Below are positions 8,518 to 17,906 of a DNA stretch of 64,000 nt, piece after piece. Under the pieces are notes generated by a model. The model did no database searches. It was not told the DNA's origin and worked only from the letters and a program-made list of their open reading frames with translations. Every line of letters starts with the position of its first letter. The first letter of the stretch is position 1. A program made the translations under genes and the position numbers. Source of the DNA: Lentzea sp. NBRC 102530 (GTDB taxonomy: Bacteria > Actinomycetota > Actinomycetes > Mycobacteriales > Pseudonocardiaceae); assembly GCF_030269365.1 (NCBI RefSeq), contig NZ_BSTF01000010.1:1-64000 (forward strand). The letters run 5' to 3'.

Positions 8518-11500
8518 GTGACTGGTTCACGGTTCAGGTTCGGCCTGCTCGGGCCGTTGGAGGTGTTCGCCGACGGGCGCCCGGTGCCCGTCAAGGCGGC
8601 GAAGCTGCGCACGTTGCTCGCGGTGCTGCTGTTGCACGCGAACGAGCACGTGCCGCTGGACGTCCTGGTCGACCGGCTGTGGGGGGACGAGCCGCCGGGC
8701 AACGCGCGCAGGACGATCCAGGTCTACGTGATGCGGTTGCGCGGGCTGCTCGACGACGGCCCGGGCCGTTCGGTGATCCAGACTCGGCCCGGCGGGTACC
8801 TGCTGAGCACCGAACCGGGGGCGGTCGACCTCGCGGTGTTCCGGCACCTGGTGCGGCAGGCGCGCGACACCGCCGGCCCCGCGGCCAGGGCCGGGCTGCT
8901 GCGCGAGGCCGAGGCGCTGTGGCGCGGGCCCGCGCTGGTCGACGTGCGATCCGAGCACTTCGGATCGTTGACGCTGGACGAGGAACTCCTGGCGGCGATC
9001 GAACTGCGCGTCGAGGCCGACCTCGACCTCGGCTGCCACGCGGAGGTCCTGCCCGATCTGCGGTCGCTGGTCGGCAGACATCCGCTGCGGGAACGGCTGT
9101 GGGCGTTCCTGATCATCGCGTTGGGACGGTCCGGCAGGCAGGCGGAGGCGCTCGAGGCCTACCAGGACGTGCGGCGCCGGCTGGCCGACGAACTCGGCGT
9201 CGATCCCGGCGCCGAACTGCGCGACGCGCACGCCGTGGTGCTGGCCGGAGCCGAACCGGTCGCGCCGGCCCGTCCGGCCGCCCTCTCCCAGTTGCCGCGC
9301 GACCTCGGTGACTTCGTCGGCCGGGCCGAGCTGATCGACCAGGTCACCGGCCTGCTGGTGGGCGAGATGACGCCGGTGGTCGTGCTGTGCGGCCAGCCCG
9401 GTGTCGGCAAGACGGCGCTGGCGGTGCACGTGGCGCACCGCGTGCGGGAGTCGTTCCCGGACGGTCAGCTCTTCGTCGACCTGCGCGGGTACGACGCGGA
9501 GCCCGCGCTGAGCGTCGGGCAGGCGCTCACCCAGTTCCTGCGCAGCCTGGGCACGCCCGCCGAGCACATCCCGCTCGACGTGGACGAGCAGGCGGTGCTG
9601 TTCCGCTCGTTGCTGTCCGACCGGCGGGTGCTCGTCGTGCTCGACAACGCGGCCGACGCCGAACAGATCCGCAAGCTGCTGCCCGCGGGCACCGGTTGCG
9701 CCGTGCTCGTGACGAGCCGGGACGAACTGCGCGGCCTGGTCGTCACGCACGGGGCGAGGCTGCTCGCGCTCGGGGTGTTCAACCGGGGCGAGAGTTCTCA
9801 ACTGTTGTCGGACATGCTCGGCGCCGCCGTCGTGCGCGCCGAACCCGAGGCGTCCCGCGAACTCGCGCGGCTGTGCGCGAATCTGCCGCTGGCGTTGCGC
9901 ATCGCGGCGGCGAACATCACCGGCACCATCGCCGAGTACGTGACCGAACTGCGGGCGAGCGGCATCACGGCGCTGGCGGTGCCCGGTGACGCCCGCGCGG
10001 CCGTCTCGTCGGCGTTCGACCTGTCCTACGCGGCGCTGAACCCGTTGGCGCAGCGGGTGTTCCGCTCGCTCGCGTGGCTGCCCGGCACCGACTTCGACGC
10101 GGCGACGGCCACGGTGCTGACCGGCGAGGAACCCGCCGTGGTGGCGTCGGTGCTGCGCGTGCTGACCGGCGCGCACCTGGTGCAGCGCGCCGCGCCGGGC
10201 CGGTTCCACTTCCACGACCTGATCCGCGGCTACGCGATCGCGCTGGGCGACCCGTGCCCGCTGACCCCGGTGTACGACTGGTACCTCGCACGGGTCCGGG
10301 GCGCGGCGGTGCTGCTCTACCCCGAGATGCTGCGGGCGCAGGCGGGCGAGGTGCTGCCGTTCGACTCGGCCGACGAGGCCTGGACGTGGCTGCGCGCCGA
10401 ACGCACCAACCTCGTCGCCTCGGTCCGGCACGCCGCCGACCACGGACCGCGCGCGATGGCGTGGCGCCTGACCGACGCGTTGCGCGGCTACTTCTGGCTC
10501 CAGACCAACGGCACCGACTGGGCGACGGCCGCCGAAGCGGGCCTGCGCGCCGCCGTGGCCCTGGACGACCCGGTGGCCCGCGTCCACATGCACCACAGCC
10601 TCGGCACCCTGCGCGCGAGTTTCAGCGAACACGACCAGGCGTTGATCGAGTACCACCGAGCCCTGTCCCTGGCCCACGACCACGCGTTGCTGCCCGCCGT
10701 CGCCGCGTCCTGGAACAACATCGGCATCGTCCGCCAGGACCAGGGCCTGCCGGATCGCGCCGTGCAGGCCTACGAGAACGCCCTGGTCGCCGCGCGTTCC
10801 GACGCCGCGGCCGAGGCCACGATCCGGGTCAACCTGGGCTCCGCGCACTGGGAGATGGGGTCCCTGACGTGCGCCCACGCGCTCTTCGAGTCGGCGCTGC
10901 TCGCGTTGCGCGACGTCGAGGCGCACCAGGCCCGCGTGGAGGTGCAGGACAGCCTCGCCCGCATCTGCCTGGACCTCGGCGAACTCGACCGCGCGGCCAC
11001 GTACGCCGCCGCCGCCCTCGAACTGGCCCGCCGCTCGGGCCACCCCCGCACCCTCGCCGAGGCCCACAACACCCTCGGCGCCACCTGCGCCCAGCAAGGC
11101 GACCTCACCGCCGCTCTCGCGCACCACGAACACGCGCTGCAGCTGGCCGTCGACGTGGGGCACCGCCGCGCCGAGGTCGCCTCGCTGCTCGGCCTGGCCG
11201 CGGCCACCTCCGACGCCGAGCTCGCCCTGTCCTACTGCGAGCGCGCCTACTTCGTCGTGGTGGACGCCGGGCTGCGGTCGCGGCTCGGGCGGGTGCGGAC
11301 GGCTTTGGCAACGGTCCGGTTGCGGCTCGGGGATCACGTCGCGGCCGTCGAGGACGCTGCGGCGGCGGTGGAGGCTCATCGGGGCACCGGGCACCGGCTG
11401 GGTGAGGCGCGGGCGTTGTGCGTGCTGGCGGACGCGGTGGAGGTGCTGTCCGGGGTGGAGGCGGCTCGGCCGCACCGGGCGTCGGCGTCGGAGATCTTCG

Positions 11501-11544
11501 CCGAGCTCGGGGCGGCCGAACCGCGACCGCTGAGCGTCACCTGA
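8518..11544 (+). CDS. SARP/AfsR-family transcriptional regulator with NB-ARC and TPR
   Basis: A 1008-residue regulator. Residues about 5-95 form an OmpR-type winged helix (GLLGPLEVFADGRPVPVKAA at the start), followed by a bacterial transcriptional activator domain to about 245. An NB-ARC ATPase follows with P-loop GQPGVGKTAL at about 291 and VLVVLDNAADAEQI as Walker B, then many TPR repeats from about 650. Such proteins activate antibiotic or differentiation genes and bind direct repeats upstream of targets. I chose GTG 8518 because it follows a GGGGGG tract and gives the usual compact N-terminus; the frame is open much further upstream without coding sense. No biosynthetic cluster is adjacent. 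The divergent propeller/ceramidase pair is the nearest possible target. Confidence 0.9.
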   Translation: MTGSRFRFGLLGPLEVFADGRPVPVKAAKLRTLLAVLLLHANEHVPLDVLVDRLWGDEPPGNARRTIQVYVMRLRGLLDDGPGRSVIQTRPGGYLLSTEPGAVDLAVFRHLVRQARDTAGPAARAGLLREAEALWRGPALVDVRSEHFGSLTLDEELLAAIELRVEADLDLGCHAEVLPDLRSLVGRHPLRERLWAFLIIALGRSGRQAEALEAYQDVRRRLADELGVDPGAELRDAHAVVLAGAEPVAPARPAALSQLPRDLGDFVGRAELIDQVTGLLVGEMTPVVVLCGQPGVGKTALAVHVAHRVRESFPDGQLFVDLRGYDAEPALSVGQALTQFLRSLGTPAEHIPLDVDEQAVLFRSLLSDRRVLVVLDNAADAEQIRKLLPAGTGCAVLVTSRDELRGLVVTHGARLLALGVFNRGESSQLLSDMLGAAVVRAEPEASRELARLCANLPLALRIAAANITGTIAEYVTELRASGITALAVPGDARAAVSSAFDLSYAALNPLAQRVFRSLAWLPGTDFDAATATVLTGEEPAVVASVLRVLTGAHLVQRAAPGRFHFHDLIRGYAIALGDPCPLTPVYDWYLARVRGAAVLLYPEMLRAQAGEVLPFDSADEAWTWLRAERTNLVASVRHAADHGPRAMAWRLTDALRGYFWLQTNGTDWATAAEAGLRAAVALDDPVARVHMHHSLGTLRASFSEHDQALIEYHRALSLAHDHALLPAVAASWNNIGIVRQDQGLPDRAVQAYENALVAARSDAAAEATIRVNLGSAHWEMGSLTCAHALFESALLALRDVEAHQARVEVQDSLARICLDLGELDRAATYAAAALELARRSGHPRTLAEAHNTLGATCAQQGDLTAALAHHEHALQLAVDVGHRRAEVASLLGLAAATSDAELALSYCERAYFVVVDAGLRSRLGRVRTALATVRLRLGDHVAAVEDAAAAVEAHRGTGHRLGEARALCVLADAVEVLSGVEAARPHRASASEIFAELGAAEPRPLSVT

Positions 11545-11861
11545 CCCGTTTTCCACCTACCGGGGAATTCCAGCGCCGTCGACCTGGACGCGAATTCCAT
11601 TTCGTCATTGCGCAAAACAACCGCGGTTACCACCGGAAAGAGCGGCAGGACAAGAGGTTTTCCACTGACCGGAAATAGCACCTCGTTGTCATTGTGCACC
11701 TGATCTCCTTGACTGACGTGCAAAGATGCTCACGCAACTCCGGATCAATCGCCGAATCCCGAGTCGACCACGCCACCGAACGACGGAATTCATTGCGTCG
11801 TCCGGTGTGATCCGCGCGCTTCTCGGATCGGGCATCTTTCCACGCCACTTGGAGAAAGCAC
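11545..11861. other. Non-coding stretch between SARP and solute-binding lipoprotein
   Basis: This 317-base gap is richer in A and T than its neighbours. It contains two GAATTCC-type palindromes near 11563 and 11592 and a TTGACT at about 11717 that could serve as a -35 element for the downstream lipoprotein. I find no convincing small gene or hairpin terminator in it. Confidence 0.4.
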
Positions 11862-12851
11862 ATGATTCGCAGGCATCGAATCGCGCGGCTCCTGGCGACC
11901 GCGTGCGTGGCCGCGGCGGTCGCCGGCTGCGGCCTGACCGGGGACGACCAGCCCACCGTCGCCGCACCGCCGCCGGTCGAGAAAGCGAGGGTCAAGATCG
12001 GGGTGCTGCCGGTCGTCGACGTCGCACCACTGCACATCGCGATCAAGAACGGGTATTTCGAGAGCGAGGGTCTGGAAGTCGAGACGGTCACCGTCCAGGG
12101 TGGCGCCGCCGCTATTCCCAGTCTGATCCAGGGCGGCCTCGACATCACGTTCGGCAACTGGGTCTCGTTCCTCGCCACGGAGTCCAAAGGAGACGCGAAG
12201 GGCGTCGGCGGGATCAAGCTGATCAACGACGGCTACCAGGCGAAGCCCGGCATGTTCCTGATCCTCGTCAAGGGGAACGGCACCATCAAGACAATGCAGG
12301 ACCTGATCGGCAAGAGGATCGCGATCAACACGCTGAACAACATTTCCGAGCTGACCACGAAAGCGGTGCTGGAGGCGCACGACATCGACCCGAAGCAGGT
12401 CACGCTCCTCGCGATGCCGATGCCCGACATGGAGGCGGCGATCGAACGCAACTCCGTCGACGCCGGGTTCATGAGCGAGCCGTTCATCTCGAAGGCGCAG
12501 CGCAACTCCGGCCAGCTCGCGATCCTCGACGCGGCGTCGGGCCCCACCGACGCCATCCCCATCGCGGGCTACGGCACGACCGGCGACTTCGCCCGGCAGC
12601 ACCCGAACACGATCGCGGCGTTCCAGCGCGCGATGGCCAAGGGACAGCGCGACGCCTCGGACCGCGCCACCGTCCAGGCCCTGCTGCCGGACTACGCGGG
12701 CGTGGACCGCGACACCGCGCGGCTGGTGCACCTCGGCGAGTTCCCGACCTCGCTCGACCCCAAGCGACTCCAGCGGGTGGCCACCCTGATGAAGACGTAC
12801 GGCCTGCTGCAGGCCGACCTCGACGTCGCGCCGATGCTGGTGCGCAGCTGA
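11862..12851 (+). CDS. ABC transporter solute-binding lipoprotein (NMT1/SsuA-like)
   Basis: A 329-residue lipoprotein. The N-terminus MIRRHRIARLLATACVAAAV leads to a lipobox AVAGC, so it is anchored outside the membrane. The mature protein shows the NMT1/THI5/SsuA fold pattern: VKIGVLPVVDVAPLHIAIKN, GYFESEGLEVE, LIQGGLDITFGNW, VDAGFMSEPF. Family members bind sulfonates, nitrate or pyrimidine precursors. The start is an ATG after GGAGAAAGCAC. No permease or ATPase gene lies next to it, so it is an orphan binding protein that must work with a distant transporter or act as a sensor. Confidence 0.85.
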   Translation: MIRRHRIARLLATACVAAAVAGCGLTGDDQPTVAAPPPVEKARVKIGVLPVVDVAPLHIAIKNGYFESEGLEVETVTVQGGAAAIPSLIQGGLDITFGNWVSFLATESKGDAKGVGGIKLINDGYQAKPGMFLILVKGNGTIKTMQDLIGKRIAINTLNNISELTTKAVLEAHDIDPKQVTLLAMPMPDMEAAIERNSVDAGFMSEPFISKAQRNSGQLAILDAASGPTDAIPIAGYGTTGDFARQHPNTIAAFQRAMAKGQRDASDRATVQALLPDYAGVDRDTARLVHLGEFPTSLDPKRLQRVATLMKTYGLLQADLDVAPMLVRS

Positions 12852-12967
12852 GAAGCGGGTCCACAGTGGACTGGAGACCGCCGCGGCAGCGCCACCCGTT
12901 GTTCGGCCTGGTGGCACGGGCGGGTCTGGCGATCGCGGCGCCGATCGCCAACGCGTTGCGCTGACGG

Positions 12968-13297
12968 TCAGGCGTGCTCCTCGCTAATCCCGGCCAGGTA
13001 CTCCTGTTCGCTCGGGCCGAGCGAGTCCTGCGGGATGTCCTGGACGGGCGCCACCTCGTCGGCCCCGAGGTGCCCGCGGCCGGACAACTCGAAGAGAGCG
13101 TGCAGGAGGCTTTCCCGGCATCCCGCACCCGCCACCGCGGCGGCCGAGGCCAGGACCGCGCCGACGACCCTGGCCTCCCGCGGTGAGAACGACGACAGCC
13201 AGTCGGTGACGGTGCCGGCGGCGTCCTCGCAGCGACTGCTGTCGGCCGACGTCAGATCGTGGACCAGCTTCAGCAGCCTCGCGTCTCCGATGGCCAC
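12968..13297 (-). CDS. Conserved hypothetical helical protein
   Basis: A 109-residue protein that I cannot assign. It is predicted all-helical, with LLKLVHDLTSADSSRCEDAAG, a central alanine-rich helix (REARVVGAVLASAAAVAGAG) and an acidic tail SEQEYLAGISEEHA. The arrangement is reminiscent of short HEAT-like proteins of actinomycetes. An ATG at 13297 follows GGAGAGGAGC. It lies 49 bases downstream of the SDR gene on the same strand and may be co-transcribed with it. Confidence 0.6.
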   Translation of the reverse strand: MAIGDARLLKLVHDLTSADSSRCEDAAGTVTDWLSSFSPREARVVGAVLASAAAVAGAGCRESLLHALFELSGRGHLGADEVAPVQDIPQDSLGPSEQEYLAGISEEHA

Positions 13298-13346
13298 GTC
13301 GCTCCTCTCCGGTGATGGAGCTCCTTCTTGCCTCGGCAGCCCGCGG

Positions 13347-14111
13347 TCAGGCGCCCGCGCCGCCGTCGACCGGCACGATCGCGCCGTTCACCATCGACGC
13401 CCGGTCGCTCAGCAGCCAGGCCGCCACCTCGGCGACCTCGCGCGGCTGCGCCATCCGCCCGGCCGGTGTCGTCGAGGTGATCATCGCGACGACGCCGGGG
13501 GTCGCGGCCTCCCACTGGTCGATCATCGCCGTCGCGGTGCCGCCGGGGGTGATGCCGTTGACCCTGATCCCCTGCCCGCCCCACGTGACGGCGGCGGATT
13601 CGGTGAGGCTGTTCAACGCTCGCTTCATCGCGCCGTACGCCGGGAGCACCGGGTTCGCGCGGCGGCTGCCGATGCTCGACGTGTTCACGATCGCGCCACC
13701 ACCGGAGCGACGCATGAGGGCGGCCTCGGCGGTCATGGCGGTCCAGTGGCCGCGGAAGTTCACCGCGAACTGCTCGTCGATCTCGTCGTCGGCCGTGGTG
13801 TCGAGCGGGCCGGGCTGCTGGACGACGGCGCCGTTGTTGAAGGCGCCGTCGAGCCGTCCGTGCAGGGCCTCGACCTGGTCCACGGCCGCCCGCACGCTCG
13901 CCCGGTCGCCGAGGTCCATCGTGATCGCGTCCGCCGTGCCCCCGGCGGCCCGGATCTCGGTGACGACCTGAGCGAGCGCGTCGGTGCCGCGGGCGGCGAG
14001 CACCACGGTCGCGCCCTCGTCGGCGAAGAGCCGGGCGGCCGCCTCGCCGATGCCCCTGCTGGCGCCGGTGACCAGCACGACCTTGCCGTTCAGAAGTCCA
14101 GAAGTGTTCAT
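13347..14111 (-). CDS. Short-chain dehydrogenase/reductase (SDR)
   Basis: A classical SDR of 254 residues starting MNTSGLLNGKVVLVTGASRG. It has the nucleotide-binding TGASRGIG, the structural NNGA (FNNGAVVQ), the catalytic serine in VNTSSIGS and YGAMK as the Tyr-Lys pair. The C-terminus VNGAIVPVDGG is typical. An Arg after the first beta-strand region (VLAARGTD) hints at NADPH use. The start at 14111 was preferred over upstream in-frame codons because it aligns with the family. It is divergent from the MmyB-type regulator with 86 bases between, so the regulator probably controls it in response to a small ligand. Confidence 0.9.
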   Translation of the reverse strand: MNTSGLLNGKVVLVTGASRGIGEAAARLFADEGATVVLAARGTDALAQVVTEIRAAGGTADAITMDLGDRASVRAAVDQVEALHGRLDGAFNNGAVVQQPGPLDTTADDEIDEQFAVNFRGHWTAMTAEAALMRRSGGGAIVNTSSIGSRRANPVLPAYGAMKRALNSLTESAAVTWGGQGIRVNGITPGGTATAMIDQWEAATPGVVAMITSTTPAGRMAQPREVAEVAAWLLSDRASMVNGAIVPVDGGAGA

Positions 14112-14197
14112 GGCGACCAGCGTCGGCCGGATCGCGAACCGGAGGCAGGCACAGGCTGTACCAGGCTCGGCACCCACCGGCCGCGCATACTCGGGGT

Positions 14198-15058
14198 ATG
14201 GACAAGCAGCAGCTCGGAGCGTTCCTGCGCAGCCGCCGCGAACGGCTCCTCCCGCAGGACGTCGGACTCGCAGCGGGCCCGCGCCGCCGCACGTCCGGGC
14301 TGCGCCGCGAGGAGGTGGCCGTCCTCGCGCACATCTCCACCGAGTACTACGTCCGCCTCGAACAGGGCAGGGCGCCGCGGCCGTCGGCGGAGGTGCTGGC
14401 CGGCATCGCGGGCGCGCTCAAGCTCACCGACGCCGAGTCCGATCACCTGCACGTGCTCGCGGGCACGGCGCCGAGTCGCACCCGGCGGCACAGCCGCGCC
14501 GTCCGGCCGAGCGTTCTCGCTCTGCTGCAACGACTTCCGCAGACCGCGGGCTTCGTCACGTCCGCGATCTTCGAGGTGCTGGCGTGCAACGACCTCGCGG
14601 CGGCGTTGATGGAGGACTTCCGCGAACTGCCGCCACCGCAACGCAACCTGGCGCGCCGGGCGTTCCTCGGGTCGCCGTCGCTGTACGGGGTGTCGGACGC
14701 GACGGAGTTCCGCCACCACGTCGTGATGGAACTGAGGTCCACCCTCGCGCGGTACCCCTCCGACCCCGAGGTGGCAGGCCTCGTCGAGGAGCTGCGGGCC
14801 GGCAGCCCCGACTTCGCCCGGCTGTGGGAACGGCACGACGTGCAGGGCGGGACCATGCTCACCAAGACGTTCCGGCACCCGCTGGTCGGGGAGATCACCG
14901 TCGACTGCGACTCGCTCGCGCTGACCGAGAGCGACCAGCACCTCGTGCTCTACAGCGCACCGCCCGAGTCGCGCGACGCCGAGGCGCTCGCGTTGCTGAG
15001 CGTGGTGGGAACACAGGGTTTCGACACCGCGGAGAGGCGTCCGGGCACATTTCGGTGA
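14198..15058 (+). CDS. XRE-family regulator with MmyB-like ligand-binding domain
   Basis: A 286-residue regulator. An N-terminal helix-turn-helix (residues about 8-75) includes RTSGLRREEVAVLAHISTEY and YVRLEQGRAPRPS, the hallmark of the MmyB/helix-turn-helix 31 family. The C-terminal two thirds, from about 105, is the PAS-like ligand-binding domain (VLACNDLAAALM, LARRAFLGSPSLY, RHPLVGEITVD). Relatives bind fatty acid-like ligands and usually regulate the divergently transcribed SDR. Exactly that neighbour is present here, so it probably regulates both its own promoter and the SDR. Confidence 0.9.
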   Translation: MDKQQLGAFLRSRRERLLPQDVGLAAGPRRRTSGLRREEVAVLAHISTEYYVRLEQGRAPRPSAEVLAGIAGALKLTDAESDHLHVLAGTAPSRTRRHSRAVRPSVLALLQRLPQTAGFVTSAIFEVLACNDLAAALMEDFRELPPPQRNLARRAFLGSPSLYGVSDATEFRHHVVMELRSTLARYPSDPEVAGLVEELRAGSPDFARLWERHDVQGGTMLTKTFRHPLVGEITVDCDSLALTESDQHLVLYSAPPESRDAEALALLSVVGTQGFDTAERRPGTFR

Positions 15059-15150
15059 TCGCGGGTTCAAGCGTGCTCGTCGGCGCCCATCGGCGGTCCG
15101 GGGCCGTGTCAAGATCGTTCTGATCCCCGCACCGTCCCGAGAGGACGTTC

Positions 15151-16533
15151 ATGGCCTCGCCCGCCGCTGTTTTCGCACGTCTCAGCGACAAGCGCACCCC
15201 CACCGCCGGCCCGGTCCTGATGAAGACGGCCGTCGTGCTCGGCGGGAGCGTGGCGGGACTGCTCGCGGCGCGCGTGCTGGCCGACCACGCCGACGAGGTG
15301 ATCGTCGTCGAACGCGACGACCCCGGCACGAGCACGCGGCCCCGTCCCGGTGTGCCGCACGGCGCGCAGGCGCACGTGCTGCTGCCCGCGGGACTCGCGC
15401 AGCTCGAGAGGTTCTTCCCCGGCTTCGCCGACGAGGGCGTGGCGGCGGGCGGACGGCTCGCGCCGGCGTCGCACCGCCACACTTTCTCCGACGGCGTGCT
15501 CAAGGTGCCCGGCCGCGCCGACGCGGTGATGCTGTGCGGCAGCAGGCCGTTCCTGGAGGCGTTGATCAGGAAGCGGACGCTCGCGCTGCCGAACGTCCGC
15601 GCGCTCACGGCACGGGTCACCGGTCTGGAGTTCGCCCCCGACGCGGTCAGCGGTGTGCGGTACGAGAGCGATGGCGCGAAGTCGGTGCTGAAGGCCGACT
15701 TCGTGGTCGACGCGACGGGCAGGGCGAGCCGTCTCGGTGACTGGCTCGAGAACGCGGGCTGGGACAAGCCCGCGCTGACCCGCGTCGAGATCGACCTCAA
15801 CTACGCCACCGCGATCGCCCGCCGCACGCCCGACCAGCCGGGCATCGAGGTCGGCCTGGCGACGTACTCCCCCGGCTCGGTCACCGAGGGCGTCGCGGCC
15901 GGGGCGTTCTGCTCGATCGAGGACGAGCGCTGGATGGTCCTGCTGTCCGGTTACGTCGCCGACAAACCCGGTCGCACACCCGAAGACCTGGTGCGGCTCT
16001 GCAAGGCCTCGATGCCCGAGGACTTCGGCGCCATCGTCACCGCCGGGATCGACAGCCTCGCCACCTACCACCTGGCGGACGCCCGGCGCCGCAACTTCCA
16101 CGACCTGAGCCGCGTGCCGGCCCGGCTCGTGGCGCTCGGCGACTCGGTGGCGTCGATGAACCCGATCTACGCGCAGGGCATGACGAGCGCGGCGCTCCAG
16201 GCGTCCGCGCTCTCGGAGTTCCTGCGCTCCCAGCCTTCCCTGGACGTGCCCGCCCGTGAGTTCTTCGCACTGCAGAAGATCGTGGTGGACGCGCCGTGGG
16301 ACGTCGCCACCGGCGCCGACCTCAGCCTGCCGCACGTGCAGGGGCCGCGCCCGTCCGGTTACGCGGTGAAGAGCTGGGCCGGCAAGCAGGTCGTGGCGGC
16401 GTCGGTGCGGGACTCCGAGATCAACCGGCGGTTCGAGAGCGTCATCTTCCTGCTGGAGCACCCGTCGATCCTCGCGACGCCGGGCACGCTGCTGCGCTCG
16501 GTGCGCGTGAACAGGCGGGCCCGACGCGGCTGA
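15151..16533 (+). CDS. FAD-dependent monooxygenase
   Basis: A 460-residue flavin enzyme. The Rossmann motif VVLGGSVAGLLAARVLA lies near residue 25, and GVPHGAQAHVLLPAG and VVDATGRASRLGDWL are the second FAD and linker blocks. ALGDSVASMNPIYAQGM is the GD motif that contacts the ribityl chain. The family comprises aromatic hydroxylase-type monooxygenases; the substrate cannot be named. The start ATG 15151 follows GAGAGGAC. An internal ATG at 15220 would also give a complete FAD domain. It converges with the PHB depolymerase gene, leaving only six bases. Confidence 0.8.
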   Translation: MASPAAVFARLSDKRTPTAGPVLMKTAVVLGGSVAGLLAARVLADHADEVIVVERDDPGTSTRPRPGVPHGAQAHVLLPAGLAQLERFFPGFADEGVAAGGRLAPASHRHTFSDGVLKVPGRADAVMLCGSRPFLEALIRKRTLALPNVRALTARVTGLEFAPDAVSGVRYESDGAKSVLKADFVVDATGRASRLGDWLENAGWDKPALTRVEIDLNYATAIARRTPDQPGIEVGLATYSPGSVTEGVAAGAFCSIEDERWMVLLSGYVADKPGRTPEDLVRLCKASMPEDFGAIVTAGIDSLATYHLADARRRNFHDLSRVPARLVALGDSVASMNPIYAQGMTSAALQASALSEFLRSQPSLDVPAREFFALQKIVVDAPWDVATGADLSLPHVQGPRPSGYAVKSWAGKQVVAASVRDSEINRRFESVIFLLEHPSILATPGTLLRSVRVNRRARRG

Positions 16534-16539
16534 CGGACC

Positions 16540-17781
16540 TCAGCACCTCACCCAGTGGTTCGGCGCGGTCTGCCGGAGACTGGTGGTGGTGTAGATGTTC
16601 CACAGGCCGAGGGCCTGGTTGGAGCCGAGCGCGTAGGTCTGGCCGAGCGTCACGTACGCCCGTGCGGCCACGGTGTGTGCGTAGTTGCTGGCCGTCACGC
16701 ACCCCGACGGCGGGTTCGTGGTGGTGGTCGTCGTCGTTGTGGTCGTGGTCGTCGTGGGTGGTGGGCCGCCGTTGCTCAACGCCTTGACCATGTTCACGAC
16801 CGCGGTCATCTGCGGGCCGGACTTGAGCGCGTAACTCGACGACTGGTAGCCCCACCAGTCCCAGCAACCGCGCGGGTTCGCGGTGGACGTGGTGGCCTGC
16901 GGGTAGAGCACGATGGTGGCGTTGGTGTCGGCGTACTCGTTGACGTAAGCCTTGTCCATCAAGGCGTTGCCTATCTGCCCATAGGTCTGCTGACAGCCGT
17001 GCAACGTGACCATGAGCTTGCACGGGCCGGTCTCGCACGCCTTGGGCACGTACGCGAAACCCTCACGCCCCATGGTGATCGCCGACGCGCTGCCGCCCGG
17101 AGCGTAGGTGTTCTGGTCGAACTGCACGAGCTTGCCGTTCAGCGTCGAGGTGGCGGGGTTCACCGCGCCGTACAGGTGTCCGAGCATCTCCTCGACCACG
17201 TCGTTCGCGCACTTGTTGATGTACGGCGACGCGGTGGAGCCGCAGGCGTTCGGTCCGATCGGGCTGATCCACGCGTGCCCGGCCGCGGTCGTGTTGTTGT
17301 AGACGACCCTCGACCCGAAGTCGCGGTAGTAGGTGGCGAGGTCGTTGTTCACCGCGGCGTCCACGGTGTCGTCGGCGGTGCCGTGGAAGAGCCACACCGG
17401 GTCTCCGGACAGGTTCTGCGGCGGGTCGACCGTGCCCGCCGTCGCCCGGTCACGGGTCAGCTGTTCGAGCTGGGCCGGGGTCTTGCGGGCCTGGAACGTG
17501 TCCATGCACGCGAGCAGCGCGGTGTTCACGTTGTTCTGCGCGCAGTCGTAGGCACCGGCGGAGAAGATCCCGGCTCCCTGGAAGAGTCCCGAGTACGCCA
17601 CGTGCAACTGGTTCGCCATATATCCACCGGACGAGATCCCGCTGACGTAGGTGCCGGTGATGTCGTACTTGGTGAGCGTTCCGGCCTGGGGTGGCGGGAC
17701 CGCCGCGAGCGAGATCGACAGGGTTGCCGCGGTCAGGCCGGTGGCCGCCGCCAGGACCGCGAGCGCGTTCCTCAATCGCAT
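16540..17781 (-). CDS. Secreted PHB depolymerase-family esterase with C-terminal binding domain
   Basis: A 413-residue exoenzyme. It has a signal peptide (MRLRNALAVLAAATGLTAAT) and then an alpha/beta-hydrolase of the polyhydroxybutyrate depolymerase family. The nucleophile motif is SGISSGGYMA and the Asp region is FHGTADDTVDAAV; a second block reads KLMVTLHGCQQTYGQIG. A linker of 13 consecutive threonines between PPP and NPP joins a roughly 50-residue C-terminal domain (CVTASNYAHTVAARAYVTLG) matching the depolymerase substrate-binding type. It should degrade extracellular short-chain polyester. The ATG follows GGAGG at good spacing. Monocistronic. Confidence 0.85.
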   Translation of the reverse strand: MRLRNALAVLAAATGLTAATLSISLAAVPPPQAGTLTKYDITGTYVSGISSGGYMANQLHVAYSGLFQGAGIFSAGAYDCAQNNVNTALLACMDTFQARKTPAQLEQLTRDRATAGTVDPPQNLSGDPVWLFHGTADDTVDAAVNNDLATYYRDFGSRVVYNNTTAAGHAWISPIGPNACGSTASPYINKCANDVVEEMLGHLYGAVNPATSTLNGKLVQFDQNTYAPGGSASAITMGREGFAYVPKACETGPCKLMVTLHGCQQTYGQIGNALMDKAYVNEYADTNATIVLYPQATTSTANPRGCWDWWGYQSSSYALKSGPQMTAVVNMVKALSNGGPPPTTTTTTTTTTTTTNPPSGCVTASNYAHTVAARAYVTLGQTYALGSNQALGLWNIYTTTSLRQTAPNHWVRC

Positions 17782-17906
17782 GTTTTCGCCTCCGTCGTTG
17801 CAGGCAGGACAGGCGGTTCAGAGGTTAAGAGCCGGTAACTGGTCTCCACCACGTGTCGGGTCGCCATCTCTCGCGCGGTCCTGGCGTGGACCGGCACCAT
17901 TGACTG

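Noticed and set aside
8527..11556. A minus-strand open frame of about 1009 codons opposite the SARP gene
   Set aside because: It is the antisense shadow of a high-GC gene: rich in Arg, Gln and His, with no domain. Similar long shadows occur opposite many genes here.
12866..12964. A 32-codon frame beginning GTG with a short hydrophobic C-terminus
   Set aside because: It has no convincing ribosome-binding site and no recognisable homology. Too short to call from sequence alone.
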